A DNA stretch of 64,000 nucleotides from Brevundimonas goettingensis (GTDB lineage Bacteria > Pseudomonadota > Alphaproteobacteria > Caulobacterales > Caulobacteraceae), in assembly GCF_017487405.1 (NCBI RefSeq), contig NZ_CP062222.1:1039001-1103000 (forward strand), in the 5' to 3' direction. A model generated the notes under the pieces. It did no database searches, was not told where the DNA came from, and worked only from the letters and a program-made list of their open reading frames with translations. Both the position numbers and the translations under genes were made by a program. Each line of letters starts with the position of its first letter. The first letter of the stretch is position 1. This document shows positions 53,898 to 62,640 of the stretch, one piece after another.

Positions 53898-55097
53898 TCA
53901 AACCACCGCCCGTCTGACAGATCCTTGACCCGCCGTGGCCCTGCCGCGGCGGGTTTTCGTCGGGGGGCTACCAGCCGCTCGGGACGGGGATGCGGCCGCG
54001 ACGCTGGCGTTGCTCGGTCGGCGGGGCCAGGGGTTGGTCGTGGTCGGGGCGGGCGTCGGGGGCGGCGCGGCCTGCGTCGGGGGCGGCGGAGCCTGGGGCT
54101 CCGGCTCGGGCAGGGGCGCGTGCTGGACCGGGGCGACGATCAGGGGCGTGGTATCGACCTCGATCTGCGGCTCGGGGACCAGATTGGGATCGACCGGAAC
54201 CTCCAGCGCATCAAGCGGCGTGGTCACCAGCGCCATCTTGGCGATGACCGGCTCCTCGCCCGTGTGCTGGCGAGTGAAGGAGAAGCGCTGACCCCAGGCG
54301 CCGGTCCAGCGGTAGAAGATGTGCACGCCGATCTTGCGCAGCTTGACCAGCCGCTCGGCCCAGTAGGGCGAGACATAGTCGGCGTGATAGTGGGTCGCCA
54401 TCCCGACCTCGGCGGCGACAGAGCCGTTCAGCGCCGCGGTGGCCACGGCCTTGGCGCGGGCCCAGCTCTCGGGGTTCGGAGGACGGTTCATGGCGCCGTC
54501 GCAGGTGAAGCTGAACTGGCAGCCGGTCGAGCGTTCCTGGCCCTGGAAAATCACGCCGCAGATGGTGTTGGGATAGGCCGGGTGGCGCATGCGGTTCAGG
54601 ACCACCTGGGCGACGGCCGCCTGACCCTGGGGCGTCTCGTTGCCGGCCTCGTAATAGATGGCGGCGGTCATGCAATCGACGGCGCGCGAATACTGGACGA
54701 TGTCCGTCGGCGACATGATGAAGGGCCTGGCGGGCTGGATCGGCAGGTCAGAGAACGGGATGGAATCGTTGAAAATCTGCGACGACAAGGCGTCGAGCTG
54801 ACGCACGGCGTCGGGCGCCAGGGTGAACTCGTCCGGGGTCAGCGGGCCGGAGAGGGGCGCGCGGGTGTTGTGGACGGCCGGGCCGGCGTCGCTGCGCGTC
54901 TGCTGCTGGATCTGGGCCAAGCGCTGGGTCAGGACCAGGGTGACGGCGGCGACCACGATCAGCGCGCAGCCGAACCAGGCCAGCAGGCTGGGCGCCAGAT
55001 CCTGGTAGCGCAGCCCGGAGAGCCGGTTCAGGAACGCCGTCAGCGGTCCGGACGGACGGGCGAACGGTTCATCCGGGAGGTTGGTGTCCAGGGACAT
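53898..55097 (-). CDS. SleB-type cell-wall hydrolase, C-terminus probably frameshifted
   Basis: As written, 399 residues: one TM helix (~39-60, LLAWFGCALIVVAAVTLVLT) and an extracytoplasmic SleB/hydrolase_2 domain (DCMTAAIYYEAGNETPQGQA, VAQVVLNRMRHPAYPNTICG, CQFSFTCDG, THYHADYVSPYWAERLVKL) with the catalytic-type Glu in YYEAGNE. SleB-like enzymes are lytic transglycosylase-type peptidoglycan hydrolases. After a Pro-rich tail the frame becomes Arg/Ser-rich and runs through a terminator hairpin. Adding one base to the run GGGG at 54030-54033 gives APPTEQRQRRGRIPVPSGW and a stop at 53968-53970, which looks like the real end. Function should survive either way. Confidence 0.85.
   Translation of the reverse strand: MSLDTNLPDEPFARPSGPLTAFLNRLSGLRYQDLAPSLLAWFGCALIVVAAVTLVLTQRLAQIQQQTRSDAGPAVHNTRAPLSGPLTPDEFTLAPDAVRQLDALSSQIFNDSIPFSDLPIQPARPFIMSPTDIVQYSRAVDCMTAAIYYEAGNETPQGQAAVAQVVLNRMRHPAYPNTICGVIFQGQERSTGCQFSFTCDGAMNRPPNPESWARAKAVATAALNGSVAAEVGMATHYHADYVSPYWAERLVKLRKIGVHIFYRWTGAWGQRFSFTRQHTGEEPVIAKMALVTTPLDALEVPVDPNLVPEPQIEVDTTPLIVAPVQHAPLPEPEPQAPPPPTQAAPPPTPAPTTTNPWPRRPSNASVAAASPSRAAGSPPTKTRRGRATAGQGSVRRAVV
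53929..53957 (+). terminator. Intrinsic terminator after the small TM protein gene
   Basis: CCCGCCG (53929-53935) pairs with CGGCGGG (53947-53953) and is followed by TTTT (53954-53957). It ends the plus-strand transcript of the two small genes. It also lies inside the apparent 3' extension of the SleB gene, evidence that the extension is artificial. Confidence 0.75.
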
Positions 55098-55240
55098 GGA
55101 GTTCCGAATAAGGCGGCCGATGGGGGACGGTGCAGGGTTCGATTAGAACCGTCATGCGACGAGGCCAACCTCATTCGCAATAGCAGAGCAGTATTCGTGC
55201 CACGATAGGGACGAACCCGAGCGGGATCGGGGCGGATATG

Positions 55241-55270
55241 AAAACGCCCGGTCACCGTAGTGGCCGGGCG
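55241..55270 (-). terminator. Intrinsic terminator of the C93 peptidase gene
   Basis: On the minus strand CGCCCGG (55264-55270) pairs with CCGGGCG (55245-55251), followed by TTTT (55241-55244), about 50 bases after the peptidase stop. The remaining part of the 220-base gap up to 55317 shows no other feature. Confidence 0.75.
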
Positions 55271-55317
55271 CTTCAGTTTTGAGACGTGAGCCGTCTCAGC
55301 GCAGTCAGGCGGCGACC

Positions 55318-56451
55318 CTAGGCCGCGACATTGACCCATTCGAACACGCTGCCCGGGGCCTGGCGTTCGTGCCAGGTATAATCGGTGCGGTCCCAGCGCG
55401 AGATCCAGGCGGACAGATTGTCCAGCACCACCTCGCCGGTGTCGCCCGCGACCAGCAGGACGGCGTGGCTTTCGCCCCAGCGCGTCTCGACGATGGCGAT
55501 GGACAGGGCGGCGGCGGGAATGCCGGCCGCGATCAGCTCCTCGCGCTTGGTCAGGACATAGTCCTCGCAGTCGCCGCGCGGGCTGCTGCCGGACGGGGCC
55601 TGCCAGTAGTCGAGCTGGCCGTAGTTCGACTGGTCCGAGAGATTGCGGATGCGGCGGTTGACCGAGCGGTTGACGCGGTTGAGCAGGGTCCAGTTGTCGC
55701 TGTCCAGAACGACGGTGGCGGCGCGGTCGGCGGCGGCCTGTTCGGCAGGGCGTTCGGGCGCACGGGGCGCGGTCAGGTCGTCGGCCGAGGCGGCGCCGGC
55801 GCCGTTCGGCATCGGAACCAGGGGCGAGGTCTGGATGCGCGGCGCCGGGACGCCCAGACGGGCGAAGGTGCGGGCCATCGGATTGCGGTTGATCTCCGCG
55901 GCGGAGGCGGCCTGCCAGGCGATGCCGTCGGCCGAGGCGTCCACGGCCTGGGAGCCGAAGTCCGCGGCGGACGCGGCGCCGGCTTCAACGGCCACGGCCT
56001 GGGAGCCGAAGTCCGCGGCGGACGCGGCGCCGGCTTCAACGGCGGCGACGCGCGTCGGCTGAACCGGGGCAGGGGCGACAGGCGCGGGGGCGCGCTGGGC
56101 CGGGAAGACCCGGCTCCAGTCATAGGTCCCGCGACCGGCGGTCGTCGGCGCAGGACGGGTCGCGGAGGGAGCGGCGGCGTTCGACCGGGCGAAGGCCTGC
56201 TGCCAGAACAGGCTGGCGGCCAGACGCGACACGGCGGCCGGATCCCGCGCATCGGCGGCCGATCGCTCGCACTGCGTCGGCGTCCTGCGACAGAAGTCCA
56301 GGAAGCCGGCCGGCGCGGGCGCGGCGACGCCGAGCGGCATCGCAACGCGTGTGGCTTGACCGGCTTCGCCGGCCCATGCCGTGGAAGCCCCCAAGGCTCC
56401 GACAGCAAAAATCATCAGTGCCGCGCTTCTGCGCAGACGGTAGCGAGACAT
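55318..56451 (-). CDS. Bacterial transglutaminase-like cysteine peptidase (C93/DUF920)
   Basis: 377 residues. Signal peptide MSRYRLRRSAALMIFAVGAL (cleavage after AWA), a Cys-containing pre-region (FCRRTPTQCERS), an Ala-rich linker with a perfect 17-residue duplication (VEAGAASAADFGSQAVA/D), and a C-terminal papain-like domain: catalytic Cys in GDCEDYVLTKREEL, His in ESHAVLLV, Asp in VLDNLSAW. Family members are periplasmic cysteine proteases, some activated by c-di-GMP receptor partners in LapG-like systems, though no LapD-like partner is in the window. The gene ends at a terminator (55241-55270). Confidence 0.9.
   Translation of the reverse strand: MSRYRLRRSAALMIFAVGALGASTAWAGEAGQATRVAMPLGVAAPAPAGFLDFCRRTPTQCERSAADARDPAAVSRLAASLFWQQAFARSNAAAPSATRPAPTTAGRGTYDWSRVFPAQRAPAPVAPAPVQPTRVAAVEAGAASAADFGSQAVAVEAGAASAADFGSQAVDASADGIAWQAASAAEINRNPMARTFARLGVPAPRIQTSPLVPMPNGAGAASADDLTAPRAPERPAEQAAADRAATVVLDSDNWTLLNRVNRSVNRRIRNLSDQSNYGQLDYWQAPSGSSPRGDCEDYVLTKREELIAAGIPAAALSIAIVETRWGESHAVLLVAGDTGEVVLDNLSAWISRWDRTDYTWHERQAPGSVFEWVNVAA
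55941..56042. repeat. Perfect 51-bp tandem duplication inside the C93 peptidase gene
   Basis: The 51-base unit 55941-55991 is repeated immediately at 55992-56042 with no mismatch seen. It keeps frame and adds 17 residues to the Ala-rich linker. Identity of the copies points to a recent slippage or recombination event. Confidence 0.9.
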
Positions 56452-56648
56452 AGGTGTTCTCCGATCCCCACGGAGACAATGTCATCAGAAGTAAAAGATG
56501 AGTTTTACGAACGTTGTTGCTGGTTAATGTACCGGGTTGGTTGACCGCGAAGTAAGGTTAACTTCCGTACACCATCGCGTTGTTCTGAAATGGCACAAGG
56601 CGCTATTACTTTAGTCGGAGCGGGCCGGGCAGGGGCTTTGCGGCCGCC

Positions 56649-56677
56649 TTGGCCTCGCCGTCGGCGCTGGCTATAGA
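56649..56677 (+). promoter_or_regulatory. Promoter of the tRNA-Leu gene
   Basis: TTGGCC (56649-56654) and TATAGA (56672-56677) are 17 bases apart, placing the expected start a few bases before the mature tRNA 5' end at 56691. The rest of the gap 56452-56648 is relatively AT-rich and holds no gene. Confidence 0.55.
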
Positions 56678-56690
56678 GGGGGTTCGGCCT

Positions 56691-57015
56691 GCGGGCGTGG
56701 CGGAATCGGTAGACGCAACGGACTTAAGCTGAGGATTGAGTGCGCCGGGGGAAATCCCGGACGTAGAACCGCTCAAATTCGGGGAACCCTTTCAACTGGC
56801 GATCCCGAGCCAAGCCCGACGGTCCGCCGACGGGAAGGTGTAGAGACTAGACGGGCGGCGTCTAAAGCTTTCGGCCGGCCGGCCGGGGCCATGACGAAGG
56901 GATAGTCCAGACCACGAACGCCCCCTCTGGCTTTGGGGGCGGCGGCGAAAGTCGAGGTGGTATGAAAATCCGTCGGGCCTAGCCCATGCCGGTTCGATCC
57001 CGGCCGCCCGCACCA
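56691..57015 (+). tRNA. tRNA-Leu(UAA), interrupted by a group I intron
   Basis: The 5' exon is 56691-56725 and the 3' exon 56965-57015, including an encoded CCA (57013-57015). Acceptor stem GCGGGCG (56691-56697) pairs with CGCCCGC (57005-57011); D stem GCG/CGC; anticodon stem ACGGA (56718-56722) pairs with TCCGT (56969-56973); long class-II variable arm; T arm GCCGG-TTCGATC-CCGGC. The spliced anticodon loop reads C-U-UAA-A-A, anticodon UAA. The break falls between U34 and A35, the position used by the group I introns of cyanobacterial and plastid tRNA-Leu(UAA). A tRNA scanner that ignores introns would miss the gene. Confidence 0.93.
56726..56964 (+). ncRNA. Group I (IC3-like) self-splicing intron in tRNA-Leu(UAA)
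   Basis: 239 nt. P1: exon ACTT (56722-56725) pairs with internal guide GAGT (56738-56741), giving the required U-G at the 5' splice site. P2: CCGGGG-GAAA-TCCCGG (56745-56760). P3: CCGCTC (56769-56774) with GGGCGG (56853-56858). P4: TCGGG (56779-56783) with CCCGA (56804-56808), inside the conserved AAATTCGGGGAA and CCGAGCCAAGC core. P7: GACTA (56845-56849) in GGTGTAGAGACTAGACGG with TAGTC (56903-56907) in GGGATAGTCCAGAC. P9: CGCCCCC/GGGGGCG (56919-56941). The last base is G (56964). No homing endonuclease frame fits, so it is a minimal ribozyme that excises itself with a guanosine cofactor. Confidence 0.93.
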
Positions 57016-57153
57016 CCCGCCGATCAAGAGGCCATCCAGGGCCCTCGATCCACCGGCGGTTCTCGAACGTCGATATTTTTTCTGAGGTCTCCGGGGAGCG
57101 GCCTCGGCTGGACGGCGCTCAATTCCGCAGACTAGGTTGGCGTCGGGGGAAAG

Positions 57154-57615
57154 ATGTCGCAACAGCCGCTGACCGCTCGAGAGAAGCAATGTCTGGAGCT
57201 GGCCGCGCAACGGCTGAGCGACCAGGAGATCGCTGACAGGCTGGGTATCAGCCGTCGGACGGTGGCCGCGCATTTCCAGAGCATCTTCGGAAAGCTGGGC
57301 GTGCGCGATCGGCGGCGCGCGGCGGAGCGCGTCGGCATTCAATACCTAGGCGCCGCAATACCGATATCCGGTTCACCGGTTTCGCTCCCTGATGCCGGGG
57401 CCGAGGCGGTCAACGACCTCGTCACGACGAGACGTGAAGGGACCCCTTCGTCCGTCGGTTGGTCCATCCCTCCGGCTCCGGAGCGGCTGGTTCTCCGACT
57501 GGCGCTGGTGGCGGCCTTCGCCATCGGAGGGACGGTGTTGGCGGTCGGCGGCGCCGCGATCCTGCACCTCGGCATGGAGCTGATGCAGCAGGCGGCGCCC
57601 GCCGGAGCCCGTTGA
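57154..57615 (+). CDS. Membrane-anchored LuxR-type helix-turn-helix protein
   Basis: 153 residues. The N-terminal ~60 residues are a LuxR/FixJ-type DNA-binding domain (LTAREKQCLELAAQRLSDQE, IADRLGISRRTVAAHFQSIF, KLGVRDRRRAAERVG). A linker leads to one transmembrane helix (~112-134, LALVAAFAIGGTVLAVGGAA) and a short tail. There is no receiver or ligand domain, so it would act as a membrane-tethered regulator, possibly released or controlled by neighbouring proteins. First of four closely spaced plus-strand genes (57154-58803). Confidence 0.82.
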   Translation: MSQQPLTAREKQCLELAAQRLSDQEIADRLGISRRTVAAHFQSIFGKLGVRDRRRAAERVGIQYLGAAIPISGSPVSLPDAGAEAVNDLVTTRREGTPSSVGWSIPPAPERLVLRLALVAAFAIGGTVLAVGGAAILHLGMELMQQAAPAGAR

Positions 57616-57666
57616 GGCAGACGACGCCAACACATTCATCCCGCCATGGGGCGGAGGGATAACTTC

Positions 57667-58041
57667 ATGTCGAACATCAGCACTCTGCCGACCGCCTCCC
57701 GGTCGGCCCTGCAAGCCAAGCGCGCCCTGGGCGCCAAGGCCGCCCGTGAACTCCGGACCGCCGAACACCAGCTCGACCACGCCCTGGCGTCCCATCTCGC
57801 CCTGGCTCAGACCCTGGTCATGGGCCGGCTCGAGATCGGCGTCGCGGCCGCCGCGGGTCAGGAAGCCCTGGCCGAACTGACCCGGGCCATCGGCCTGGCC
57901 GTCGAGGCCCGGGGCGCGACCATCCGCGCCCATGAAGGCCTGCTGCAGACGGCGGAAGAGTTCTCCGTGCCGTGGCGCATGGAAAGCCCGACCGAGACCA
58001 AGCCGGGCAGCACCGCACCCCTGGCCTCCGCGGTCGGCTGA
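57667..58041 (+). CDS. Helical hypothetical protein beside the membrane LuxR gene
   Basis: 124 residues, almost entirely helical and Ala/Glu/Leu-rich (SRSALQAKRALGAKAARELR, LTRAIGLAVEARGATIRAHE), soluble. No known family; it could be a coiled-coil partner of the membrane regulator. ATG 57667 has GGAGGG nine bases upstream; an in-frame ATG at 57646 has none. 51 bases follow the LuxR gene. Confidence 0.62.
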   Translation: MSNISTLPTASRSALQAKRALGAKAARELRTAEHQLDHALASHLALAQTLVMGRLEIGVAAAAGQEALAELTRAIGLAVEARGATIRAHEGLLQTAEEFSVPWRMESPTETKPGSTAPLASAVG

Positions 58042-58084
58042 GCCTGGCGAGGCGAACCAGACAGGTAGGGGCCGGCGTTTAGGG

Positions 58085-58546
58085 ATGAATCTTCTCCAGT
58101 ATCTTCTCATGGCGCCGACCGTCCTCGTCCTGGCGGGCCTGCTGTGGTTCGGCCAGCGCGAGGATCGCCTGGGCGCGGCGGTGTTCGTGTCCGCCATCCT
58201 GGCCCCGCCGTTGCTGGAACCGCTGGTGATCGGGAACATCCGCTGGGGGCTGGGACTGATGTCTATCGGCCTTCTGGCGTCCCTGATCGCCCTGGTCGTG
58301 GTGTCCCGCCGCTGGTGGATCATCGCGGCGGCGGGATTCCAAGTGGCGGCGACCTCAAGCTATGCGATCGCCCTGGCCCAGCCCGATCTGCTGATCTGGA
58401 CCGGCGTCTCGCTGCGGCTGGTGCTCTGGATGCTTCAGATGGTCGCCTGCGGGTTCGGCATCGCCGAGGCCCTGTCGGCGCGCCGGCAAACCCGATCCCA
58501 TTTCCGGGCCAAGGCCCGACCTCTTTCGACAGAATATCATCCATGA
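58085..58546 (+). CDS. Four-TM membrane protein of unknown function
   Basis: 153 residues with about four hydrophobic helices (LLMAPTVLVLAGLLWF, AAVFVSAILAPPLLEPLVIG, LGLMSIGLLASLIALVVVS, VSLRLVLWMLQMVACGFGIA). No family recognised. Its stop overlaps the next ATG by four bases. Its position in the LuxR operon suggests a membrane sensor or partner for the tethered regulator (inference). Confidence 0.6.
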   Translation: MNLLQYLLMAPTVLVLAGLLWFGQREDRLGAAVFVSAILAPPLLEPLVIGNIRWGLGLMSIGLLASLIALVVVSRRWWIIAAAGFQVAATSSYAIALAQPDLLIWTGVSLRLVLWMLQMVACGFGIAEALSARRQTRSHFRAKARPLSTEYHP

Positions 58547-58803
58547 CGAAATCCGACCCCCAATGGACGTTCGAGTCCGCCGTCGCCTTCTGGCGCGAAT
58601 GGTCCGCCCAGGATCTTGAGCCGGTGTGGGAGCGGTTCGAATCCGCCGAGAAATTCCTGCTGAAATGGCAGCCCGCGACCCCCGGAGAGGCCGGGGCCAT
58701 GCTGGATGTCCTGCTCCAGACCGTGGCGTCGCGTAGCGATGGTTGCGACCAGACCGCCCTGGCTCATCTGAGGCGCTACGTCGGCGATCTGCCGAAAGTG
58801 TGA
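58543..58803 (+). CDS. Small hypothetical protein, end of the LuxR operon
   Basis: 86 residues (MTKSDPQWTFESAVAFWREW, PGEAGAMLDVLLQTVASRSD), acidic and helical, soluble. Overlaps the upstream membrane-protein stop by four bases (ATGA), so translationally coupled. No recognised family or signal peptide. Confidence 0.58.
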   Translation: MTKSDPQWTFESAVAFWREWSAQDLEPVWERFESAEKFLLKWQPATPGEAGAMLDVLLQTVASRSDGCDQTALAHLRRYVGDLPKV

Positions 58804-58897
58804 GTGCTTTGCGGGGCAGGGGGCTTCCAATTTCAGCCGGACGCGCGCCATTCTGTCCACTGGAACGGTCGAAGAACCGTCCGGAGGAATTAAGACC

Positions 58898-59083
58898 ATG
58901 GCTTTCCTGGACTGGATCGCACCCCTGTCGCCCGTGAAGCGCGACGAAACGCGTGAGCGCGTCTTCTCCGCCGACATGTGCCCACTGACCTGGAGCTTCT
59001 GGGTGGTGGACGCCGAGGAGAGTCCGTCCGCCGACGCAACCGTGCGTGGCGACCCGCGCCGCCGGACCTCGGGCGAGGCCTAG
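58898..59083 (+). CDS. Small hypothetical protein
   Basis: 61 residues (MAFLDWIAPLSPVKRDETRE, MCPLTWSFWVVDAEESPSAD). GGAGGA precedes the ATG with a rather long spacing of about 11 bases. No recognised family. Monocistronic, between the LuxR operon and the phosphatase gene. Confidence 0.42.
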   Translation: MAFLDWIAPLSPVKRDETRERVFSADMCPLTWSFWVVDAEESPSADATVRGDPRRRTSGEA

Positions 59084-59200
59084 ACCCACTCTGGACAAAG
59101 CGTCGCGGAGGCGTAGGAGGACCGCCCGGTTCCGCTTACTGTCACGCATCCGCCATGCGCGGGCGCTAAGGGGCCGACAAGGTCATCGGAGCGTCCCCCA

Positions 59201-60916
59201 GTGAAGTCCACCACCGCGATCGTCTCGGCTCTTCTCATGCTGGGAGCCGCGCCGGCTCTCGCGCAGACCGCAGGGGAGGCCGCCGCTCCGGAGCGCGCGC
59301 CTTTCCCCGGATCGAACGCGGCGCCGGGCCGTCCGACCCTGGTCGTGACCATCGTGATCGACCAGTTCAGCGCCAATCTGTTCAACCAGTATCGCAGCCG
59401 GTTCACAGGCGGACTGAGGACCCTGGCCGATCAGGGGCTGGTCTATACCAACGGCTTCCAGAGCCACGGCGTCACCACGACCTGCCCCGGCCACTCCACC
59501 GTCCTGACCGGCGCCCACCCGACCCATACCGGCATCCCGGCCAATGAGTGGATCGATCCGGCGACGGGCAAGGAGCTCTATTGTCTGGCGGCGCCGCAGA
59601 ACACCATCGCCGGGGGCGCCCATAGCGAGAATGGTCTGGTGGGCTCGGACCAGCTTCTGGTCACCAACCTGCCGGACTGGGTGAAGGCCCAGAGCCCGGA
59701 CAGCCGCGTTTTCGCCGTCTCGGGCAAGGACCGGGGCGCGATCAACCTGGCGGGCCACCACGCCGACGGGACCTTCTGGATCGCCGGGCCGATGCTGACG
59801 ACCTATGTCGAGCCCGGCCAGAACGCCGAGGCGCGGCTGGCGCCGATCGCGGCATTCAACGCTGCCTACAAGGCGAAGCTGGCGGCCGATCCGAACCCGA
59901 CCTGGACCTTCCAGCACGACCAGTGCCGCACCCTGCGCTCGACCTCGACCGTCGGCGGCCAGACCTTCCACGCCGACCTGCCGCCGGAGGACGCCAATCT
60001 GGAAGACTCGCCGTATCTCGACGAGACCACCCTGGACGCCGCGACCTACCTGCTGGACAGCCAGCAACTGGGCCGACGCGGGGTGGTCGATCTGCTGGGC
60101 GTCAGCCTGTCGGGCACCGACAAGATCGGTCACGCCTACGGCACCCAGGGGCCTGAGATGTGCGAACAGCTGCTGCGCATGGACGAGGCGCTGGGGCGGT
60201 TCCTGAGCCGAGTCGCGGCGACCCCGGGCGCCATCGTGGTCCTGACCGCCGACCACGGCGGGTCGGACTTCCCCGAGCGGATCGCCCAGCGGGGCGGCGC
60301 CGCGGGCCGCTATGACACCACCATGCTGACGCGCATCAATGCCCAGCTGAAGACCCAGTTCAACCTGACCGACAACCCGCTACAGAGCGGCGGCACGGGC
60401 TTCATCGTCGCCGACAAGGATCACAAGGAACTGCCGGAACCGCTGCGCAGCCAGATTATCGCCGCCGCCGTCCCGCTGCTGAACGCCGAGCCGAACATCG
60501 TCCTGGCCGTGCCGCGCGACGAACTGCTGCAGGACCCGATGCCGGCCCGGAACTTCAATCCTGAAGAGCTGACGATCCGCGAGAGGCTGCGCCTGAGCGC
60601 CGTCGCCGGGCGAGGCGCCGACATCCTGCGCGCCTATGCCTACAACCTGACCTCCAACGCCCGGATCGGCGGCTCGATCGCCAGCCACGGCTCGCCCTGG
60701 GACTATGACCGTCGCGTGCCGATCATCTTCTGGCGGCCAGGCGAGCGCGGCGAGGAGCATTTCTGGCCGCTGCGCACCGTCGACATCGCCCCGACCCTGG
60801 CCAATCTGGTCAATGTCCCGGCGGCGGACACCGTGGACGGCGTGTGCCAGAACCTGGGCCTGTATGACGTCCCGGCGTGTCCGGTGGTCGCGGCGGAGCC
60901 TGACGCCAAGCCCTGA
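59201..60916 (+). CDS. Alkaline phosphatase superfamily protein (PafA / nucleotide pyrophosphatase-like)
   Basis: 571 residues, GTG start with Sec signal MKSTTAIVSALLMLGAAPAL (cleavage after LAQ). Two-zinc phosphatase landmarks: metal Asp in VVTIVIDQFSANLF, nucleophile Thr in GVTTTCPGHSTVLTGAHPTH, DKIGHAYG and TADHGGSDFPE as further ligands, and SHGSPWDYDRRVPIIFW near the C-terminus. The Thr nucleophile and length match PafA-like phosphatases, which release phosphate from monoesters in the periplasm without phosphate repression. Phosphodiesterase activity is also possible. No Pho box was identified. Confidence 0.88.
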   Translation: MKSTTAIVSALLMLGAAPALAQTAGEAAAPERAPFPGSNAAPGRPTLVVTIVIDQFSANLFNQYRSRFTGGLRTLADQGLVYTNGFQSHGVTTTCPGHSTVLTGAHPTHTGIPANEWIDPATGKELYCLAAPQNTIAGGAHSENGLVGSDQLLVTNLPDWVKAQSPDSRVFAVSGKDRGAINLAGHHADGTFWIAGPMLTTYVEPGQNAEARLAPIAAFNAAYKAKLAADPNPTWTFQHDQCRTLRSTSTVGGQTFHADLPPEDANLEDSPYLDETTLDAATYLLDSQQLGRRGVVDLLGVSLSGTDKIGHAYGTQGPEMCEQLLRMDEALGRFLSRVAATPGAIVVLTADHGGSDFPERIAQRGGAAGRYDTTMLTRINAQLKTQFNLTDNPLQSGGTGFIVADKDHKELPEPLRSQIIAAAVPLLNAEPNIVLAVPRDELLQDPMPARNFNPEELTIRERLRLSAVAGRGADILRAYAYNLTSNARIGGSIASHGSPWDYDRRVPIIFWRPGERGEEHFWPLRTVDIAPTLANLVNVPAADTVDGVCQNLGLYDVPACPVVAAEPDAKP

Positions 60917-61063
60917 GGCCGGTGTCGCGTGTGCTTCGTTACAGGGCGTCACATCGTGTTTCCCGGTGGGCTCTGATCTACCGTCCGGCGTGTTACCTTG
61001 CCAGAAGGGCCACAGATTCCCGGCAAGGGATCAGGAAACGCGACCGGAAAACGGGACAGTCCA

Positions 61064-62506
<1,443 letters not shown>

Positions 62507-62535
62507 GCCGCGATCCTCCTCCAACGGGGCAGGGG

Positions 62536-62631
62536 GTCCGCCTCTTGGCGGTGGAGGGGCTAGTCCACATGCGGTGTCCGGGGCCAGCCCCCTCCACCAC
62601 TTCGTGGTTCCCCTCCCCCGACGGGGGAGGA
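62536..62631. repeat. Intergenic palindromic element before the methyltransferase
   Basis: GTGGAGGGGCT (62551-62561) is matched by AGCCCCCTCCAC downstream (with one extra C), then CCACTTCGTGG and CCTCCCCCGACGGGGGAGG (ending near 62630) form further hairpins. Same mosaic style as 32889-33039. The last hairpin includes the GGAGG that is the only good ribosome site for the gene starting at 62641. Confidence 0.6.
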
Positions 62632-62640
62632 CTGAACGCG

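Noticed and set aside
56726..56964. Homing endonuclease gene inside the intron
   Set aside because: The intron is only 239 nt and peripheral loops are too short; no LAGLIDADG or GIY-YIG motif.
56768..57342. Protein-coding frames across the tRNA-Leu region on the minus strand
   Set aside because: They lie over the tRNA exons and ribozyme core, lack a ribosome site and show no domain.
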